Source of the DNA: Blastococcus sp. TF02-09
GTDB taxonomy: Bacteria; Actinomycetota; Actinomycetes; Mycobacteriales; Geodermatophilaceae
Reading direction: 5' to 3'
Assembly (NCBI RefSeq): GCF_003319105.1
Contig: NZ_QOHH01000014.1
Location: forward strand, 1 to 64,000
DNA: 64,000 nt
The notes below the pieces were generated by a model. That model was not told the origin of the DNA and did no database searches. It saw only the letters and a list, made by a program, of their open reading frames with translations. The stretch's first letter is position 1. Each line of letters starts with the position of its first letter. The position numbers and the translations under genes were made by a program. Positions 59,586 to 64,000 of this stretch are shown piece after piece.

Positions 59586-59677
59586 GTCTTCCTGCTCTCC
59601 TGTGGCGGGCGGACTGCTCGCACGCCCTATCGGTCTGATGCGGTCGTTGTTGAGCCGATTCCTGTCCGACCGGCCGG

Positions 59678-61183
59678 TCATCCGACCGGAGCCGGCTGCG
59701 GGAGCGCGGTCGACTGCCGGCCCGCCACGGCCCGGCGGGCGACCGCGCGCAGGTCGAGGTCCGGGAGGAGCCGGTCGTTCGCCCCCACCTGCACCAGGGG
59801 CGACGTCCGCAGCGTGGCACCCCGCTCCCCGGGATCGCCGGTCGTCTGCTGGTCGTCCCGCCAGGTGAGCGGGTCGATGGTGCGCAGCCCCTCCACCGCG
59901 AACGCGACGGCCGCTCCGTCGACCCCCACGAGCAGGAGGCAGGACGTGGCCGTCGGAGCCCGCTGTCCCCGGCCCAGCAGCTGCGACAGGCAGTACACCG
60001 GGACCGCCGAGCGGCGGTGCACGATGACGCCGAGCTGCCCCTCGACAGCGGTGTCGGTGAGCGAAGCGGGGAAGGGCAGGATCTCCATGACCTGCTCCAG
60101 CGGCACCGCGACGTCCACACCGACGGAGAAGGTCAGGTAGCTCGGGGCCCCGTGGGCGGCGGCCACGGCAACCGCCCCGGCCGTGGTGTCCCCGGGTGCG
60201 GGCCCCGTGGCGACGGCGGTGTTCACCGAGGCGAAGCCGGCCAGCTCCGGATCGGCCTGCAGCGCCTCCCCGGAGAGGACCAGGCAGTCCCCGACGTGCT
60301 CGATCTCCACGATGCCGGTGACCAGGTCGGGCCGGGCGGTCGCGTGCGCCGGGAGGGCGAGGACGTCGGCGACCGGCACCGGGGCGAGCTCCAGCAGGTC
60401 GCTGAGGGCGAGGACGACGTAGCCCGAGGCGAGCTCCAGCACCAGGCCCGCCCCCAGGTCCTCGGGCCGCATCTCCCCCAGCCCGAGGAGCACCAGCGGG
60501 TCGACCACCGGCACCTCCCGGTCCGCGTACGGGATGACGCCGCGGCAGGCCGGACCGGACAGGACCGAGGCCTGCACGTCGGGCGTGGGCAGCGTGGTGT
60601 GCACGTGGACGGCGTCGACGGCGAACCGGTGGCCGCCGCAGCGGACCACGGTCAGGGTGCGCAGCTCGCCGGCACCGCGTCCCGCGACGGCCGCGCTCTG
60701 CCGGGTCACGTCCTCCACCGTCGGGACACCCGGGCGGCCGAGCAGGGCGGCGGCGTCGAGCACGCTGTGCGCCCGCCCGGTGTCGGGGTGGCGGAAGGTG
60801 TGCGAGAAGAGCAACTGGCTCCCGTGCGTCCGCGCCGCGACGAGGGCCGCCGCCGGCAGCCTGGTCACGCCGCGCACCTCGTCCGCCAGCAGCCCCAGCA
60901 CCTGCCCCTGGTGGGCGACGACGACCACCACCTGGTCGGGACGGCGGTCGTCCTCCCGGCCGATGAGCGGCCGCAGGTCGACCACCGGCAGCACCAGCCG
61001 GCGCAGCTCGATGGCGCCGAGCAGTCCGGGCGCCGACGCCGGGAGCCCGGCCAGCTCCCGGGGGCAGGGCACCACCTCGCGCAGGGCGGACAGCGGCAGC
61101 GCGACGTCCATCCCCGCCAGGCGCAGCAGCCCGTAGACGACGTCGTCGGCAGCGTCCGCCGCGACCACCGGACCGGTTCCCAT
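59678..61183 (-). CDS. Triple CheW-domain coupling protein
   Basis: A 501-residue protein made of three CheW modules in tandem (about 10-155, 170-315 and 340-480). Module starts are [40 protein letters not shown] and [20 protein letters not shown]; each has the strand-rich SH3-like pattern and a PVVDL- or PVYCL-type strand ([27 protein letters not shown]). CheW normally has one domain of about 150 residues, so this would be a scaffold able to link several receptors or CheA. GTG/ATG start at 61183, 10 bp after the PAS receptor stop. Confidence 0.88.
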   Translation of the reverse strand: MGTGPVVAADAADDVVYGLLRLAGMDVALPLSALREVVPCPRELAGLPASAPGLLGAIELRRLVLPVVDLRPLIGREDDRRPDQVVVVVAHQGQVLGLLADEVRGVTRLPAAALVAARTHGSQLLFSHTFRHPDTGRAHSVLDAAALLGRPGVPTVEDVTRQSAAVAGRGAGELRTLTVVRCGGHRFAVDAVHVHTTLPTPDVQASVLSGPACRGVIPYADREVPVVDPLVLLGLGEMRPEDLGAGLVLELASGYVVLALSDLLELAPVPVADVLALPAHATARPDLVTGIVEIEHVGDCLVLSGEALQADPELAGFASVNTAVATGPAPGDTTAGAVAVAAAHGAPSYLTFSVGVDVAVPLEQVMEILPFPASLTDTAVEGQLGVIVHRRSAVPVYCLSQLLGRGQRAPTATSCLLLVGVDGAAVAFAVEGLRTIDPLTWRDDQQTTGDPGERGATLRTSPLVQVGANDRLLPDLDLRAVARRAVAGRQSTALPQPAPVG

Positions 61184-61193
61184 CGAACCGGCC

Positions 61194-64000
61194 TCAGGAC
61201 GCCGAACGGGCGAGCTCGGCGATGAGCTGGTCCACCGCCGAGGACGTCGCCTGCTGCTCCTGGGTGGCCCGGGAGATGTTCTTGATCGCCTCGTTGGTGC
61301 GGGTGACCCCGCCGACGATCTGCTCGAAGGCCGCCTCGGCCCGCCGGGACACCTCCGAGCCCTGCTCGACGCGCTCGGCGGACTCCTCGATCAGCTTGCC
61401 GATCTGCTGCGCGGCGTCGAACGACCGCTCGGCCAGCTTGCGCACCTCCCCGGCGACGATGGAGAACCCGACGCCGTGCTCGCCGGCCCGCGCGGCCTCG
61501 ATGGAGGCGTTGAACGCCAGCAGGTTCGTCTGGTTGGCGATCTCCCCCATCACCCGGACGATCTCGGTGATCGCGACGGAGGACTTCTGGATCAGCCCGA
61601 TCGCTTCGAGCGACGCCCGCAGCGCCTCGACGCCGCGCTCGGCGTTGCCCTGGGTCTCGTCCGCCAGACCGGTCGCCGTCGCCGAGTTGCGGGCGACGCC
61701 CTCGATGGAGGCCGAGAGCACGCCCACGAGCTCGGTCATCTCCCGGGCCCCGGCCTCGACTGCCTTCTCCCTGGTCACCGCGTCGGTGACGTCGTAGGCG
61801 TACTTGACCACCTTCACCGGCTTGCCGTCGAGGTCGAGGATCGGGTTGTAGGTGGCCTGGATCCAGACGTCCCGGCCGAACTTGCCGCGGCGGTGGAACC
61901 GCCCGGCGATGACCTCCCCCTTGGCGAGGGAGAGCCACAGGTCGCGGTACTCCTGCGTGCGGACGTAGTCGTCGTCGCAGAACTCGCTGTGGTGGTGGCC
62001 GATGATCTCGCGCAAGGAGTAGCCCATGGTGCGCAGGAAGTTGTCGTTGGCACCCAGCACGTTGCCCTCGAGGTCGAACTCGATCACGGCCTGGGCGCGG
62101 TCGACGGCGTCCACCCGGGCCTCGACCTCGGCCCGCCGGGTCTTCTCCTCGGTGACGTCCATGGCGAACTTCACGACCTTGAACGGCTTGCCGGACTCGT
62201 CGAGGATCGGGTTGTAGGTGGCCTGGATCCAGACGTCCCGGCCGTCCTTGGCCACCCGGCGGTACTCGCCGGCGTGGAAGTCGCCGTTGGCGAGCTTGCG
62301 CCAGAACTGGCGGTACTCGTCGGAGGCGGCGTAGGCGGGCTCGCAGAACATCGAGTGGTGCTTGTCCTGCACCTCGCCGGCGCTGTAGCCCAACGTCTGG
62401 AGGAAGTTCCGGTTGGCGGCCAGCACCGTGCCGTCCAGGTCGAACTCGATCACCGCCTGCGCGCGCTCGATGGCCGCGACCTTGCCCAGGAACTCGGCCG
62501 TCCGCCGCTTCTCCCGGGTGATGTCCGAGGCGAACTTCACGATCTTGAGCGGGCGTCCGTTCTCGTCGAGGACGGGGTTGTAGGTGGCCTGGAGCCACAC
62601 CTCCCGGCCGTCCTTGTCGAAGCGCCGGAACTCCCCGGCCTCGAACTTCCCCTTGCCCAGCTGCTCCCAGAACTCCGCGTACGCGTCCGACGCCGCGTAG
62701 GCGGGGTCGACGAAGATGCGGTGGTGCTTGCCGCGGATCTCCGGCAGCGTGTAGCCGACCGCGTCGAGGAAGTTCTGGTTGGCCGTGAGGATGCGGCCCT
62801 TGACGTCGAACTCGATCACCGCCTGGGCGCGGTCGATGGCGGCGACCTTGCCCTTGTAGTCGGCGTTCTGCAGCTTCGCCTCGGTGATGTCGGTGGCGAA
62901 CTTGACCACCTTGAGCGGCCGGCCGGTGTCGTCGAGGATCGGGTTGTAGGTGGCCTGCAGCCACACCTCGCGACCGCCCTTGGCCAGGCGCCGGTACTCG
63001 CCGCCCTCGAACGCTCCGGCCGCCAGCCGCTCCCAGAACTGGGCGTACTCGTCGCTGCTGACCAGCTCGGGCTCGCAGAACATGCGGTGGTGGCGGCCCT
63101 GCACCTCGTGCAGCGCGTAGCCCATCGACTCCAGGAAGTTCTTGTTGGCGGCGAGCACCGTGCCGTCGAGCCCGAACTCGATCACCGCCTGGGCACGGTC
63201 GATCGCCGCCACCCGGCCGCGGAACTCGGCGTCGGCCAGCTTGGCCGACGTGATGTCGCTGGCGAACTTGACGATCTTCAGCGGGCGGCCGGACTCGTCG
63301 AGGACCGGGTTGTAGGTGGCCTGCAGCCACACCTCGCGGCCGCCCTTGGCCACCCGCCGGTACACCCCGCCCTCGAACAGGCCCTTCCCGAGCCGGCCCC
63401 AGAACTGCGCGTACTCCTCACCGGCCGCCTGCACCGGGTCGACGAACATCCGGTGGTGCTTGCCGGTGATCTCCTGCAGCCGGTAGCCCATCAGGTCCAG
63501 GAAGTTGCGGTTGGCCGAGAGCACCGTGCCGTCGAGCGCGAACTCGATCACGGCCTGGGAGCGGTCCATCGCGAGGACCGCACCACGCTGCTCGGCCGCC
63601 TCGACCATCGCGTCGGTGATGTCGCTGGCCAGCTTGACGATCTTCACCGGCTGTCCGGCGTCGTCGAGGACGGGGTTGTAGGACGCCCGCTGCCACACCG
63701 TCCGGCCGTCCTTGGCGCGCCGCTTGTAGACGCCCGACTCGAAGGCGCCACCGGCCAGCCGGCGCCAGAAGTCGGCGTACTCGGTGCTCGCGGCCAGTTC
63801 CTCGTCGCAGAACATGCTGTGGTGCCGGCCCTGGATCTCCGCCAGCTCGTAGCCCATGAGGGCGAGGAGGTTATCGTTGGCGGTGAGCACCGTGCCGTCG
63901 AGCGCGAACTCGATCACCGCCTGCGAGCGGTGGATGGCCTCCACCACGCCGCGCATTTCCTCCAGCGCAGCATCGGTGGTGCGCGGGCTGGGCGATGACG
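61194..64000 (-). CDS. Soluble PAS-array methyl-accepting chemotaxis protein (partial, continues past right edge)
   Basis: At least 934 residues; the frame is open to the window edge, so the start may be to the right of it (an in-frame ATG is at 63956). It contains six PAS-PAC repeats of 122 residues, each starting D/HR-x-QAVIEF, then ANxNFL and a HH-x-MF(C/V) tract, e.g. [18 protein letters not shown]; then a signalling domain whose tip is [20 protein letters not shown]. There is no membrane segment, so it is cytosolic. The repeated HH plus an alternating C or V suggest haem or redox sensing, but that is inference. First visible gene of the leftward chemotaxis operon. Confidence 0.92.
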   Translation of the reverse strand, partial: SSPSPRTTDAALEEMRGVVEAIHRSQAVIEFALDGTVLTANDNLLALMGYELAEIQGRHHSMFCDEELAASTEYADFWRRLAGGAFESGVYKRRAKDGRTVWQRASYNPVLDDAGQPVKIVKLASDITDAMVEAAEQRGAVLAMDRSQAVIEFALDGTVLSANRNFLDLMGYRLQEITGKHHRMFVDPVQAAGEEYAQFWGRLGKGLFEGGVYRRVAKGGREVWLQATYNPVLDESGRPLKIVKFASDITSAKLADAEFRGRVAAIDRAQAVIEFGLDGTVLAANKNFLESMGYALHEVQGRHHRMFCEPELVSSDEYAQFWERLAAGAFEGGEYRRLAKGGREVWLQATYNPILDDTGRPLKVVKFATDITEAKLQNADYKGKVAAIDRAQAVIEFDVKGRILTANQNFLDAVGYTLPEIRGKHHRIFVDPAYAASDAYAEFWEQLGKGKFEAGEFRRFDKDGREVWLQATYNPVLDENGRPLKIVKFASDITREKRRTAEFLGKVAAIERAQAVIEFDLDGTVLAANRNFLQTLGYSAGEVQDKHHSMFCEPAYAASDEYRQFWRKLANGDFHAGEYRRVAKDGRDVWIQATYNPILDESGKPFKVVKFAMDVTEEKTRRAEVEARVDAVDRAQAVIEFDLEGNVLGANDNFLRTMGYSLREIIGHHHSEFCDDDYVRTQEYRDLWLSLAKGEVIAGRFHRRGKFGRDVWIQATYNPILDLDGKPVKVVKYAYDVTDAVTREKAVEAGAREMTELVGVLSASIEGVARNSATATGLADETQGNAERGVEALRASLEAIGLIQKSSVAITEIVRVMGEIANQTNLLAFNASIEAARAGEHGVGFSIVAGEVRKLAERSFDAAQQIGKLIEESAERVEQGSEVSRRAEAAFEQIVGGVTRTNEAIKNISRATQEQQATSSAVDQLIAELARSAS

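Noticed and set aside
61194-64000. Regular 366-bp repetition resembling a repeat array
   Set aside because: Repeats are protein-coding PAS modules in one frame, far too long for CRISPR, with no spacer pattern.

Overview
The window is 64 kb of very GC-rich DNA with dense gene packing, GTG/TTG starts and strong GC bias at third codon positions. The content points to a high-GC actinobacterium: a bacterial proteasome activator ending in GQYL, a FolP2-type dihydropteroate synthase homologue, an htdX-fabG4-fadA2-like block, a class E sortase, a DUF5946 protein and menaquinone synthesis (MenB). Geodermatophilaceae (Blastococcus, Geodermatophilus, Modestobacter) is my best guess from overall feel; that is inference. 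About 60 protein genes, one tRNA-Ser(UGA) and no rRNA or CRISPR are visible.

Layout. 1-5.8 kb: end of an unknown gene, a stack of hairpins, a HAD phosphatase, DUF5946, two TetR regulators, menB, a proline-rich membrane protein, a Nudix hydrolase. 5.8-8.3 kb: NIPSNAP, MaoC hydratase, LOG-like protein, alpha/beta hydrolase. 8.3-12.5 kb: a glycine betaine/proline type ABC transporter (opuAC-AA-AB order) and a TauD/TfdA dioxygenase preceded by a short cysteine-containing leader peptide. 12.6-17.3 kb: a geranylgeranyl-reductase-like flavoprotein, an OmpR-type two-component system with a GerMN lipoprotein, and two tandem STAS proteins. 17.3-24.7 kb: membrane protein, an endonuclease/exonuclease/phosphatase gene interrupted by an amber codon, tRNA-Ser, two MFS transporters around a GGDEF-EAL protein. 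24.7-30.1 kb: an oligopeptide ABC operon (SBP-B-C-D-F). 30.3-33.1 kb: a 51-residue membrane protein, class E sortase and its LAxTG substrate, which is frameshifted.

33.3-41.1 kb is a fatty-acid beta-oxidation block (acyl-CoA dehydrogenase, HtdX-like MaoC, FabG4-like reductase, thiolase, TetR regulator, acyl-CoA oxidase-like protein). 41.2-45.4 kb carries a GAF-PAS-GAF-GAF-PP2C phosphatase, an EAL protein and DUF1059. 45.4-56.7 kb is mixed housekeeping: aldo/keto reductase, HU, serine hydrolase, second MaoC, FolP2, VOC, thioesterase, acyl-CoA ligase, quinone oxidoreductase, SufS-like enzyme, Bpa. 56.7-57.9 kb is an AbiEi/DUF559-type gene between 36-bp inverted repeats. 57.9-64 kb is a chemotaxis operon read leftward: a receptor with six tandem PAS repeats (running off the right edge), a triple-CheW protein and a membrane MCP.

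The most distinctive non-coding signal is two families of short perfect or near-perfect palindromes, one built on CCGCGG (11 units at 5 loci) and one on GGTACC (5 units at 4 loci). Nearly every locus abuts a stop codon by 2-15 bases, and convergent gene pairs carry one unit per gene, so they look like dispersed terminator modules. Other notable items are the TauD leader peptide, the CTG start of OppB, the broken sortase substrate and the inverted-repeat-flanked AbiEi-like cassette.
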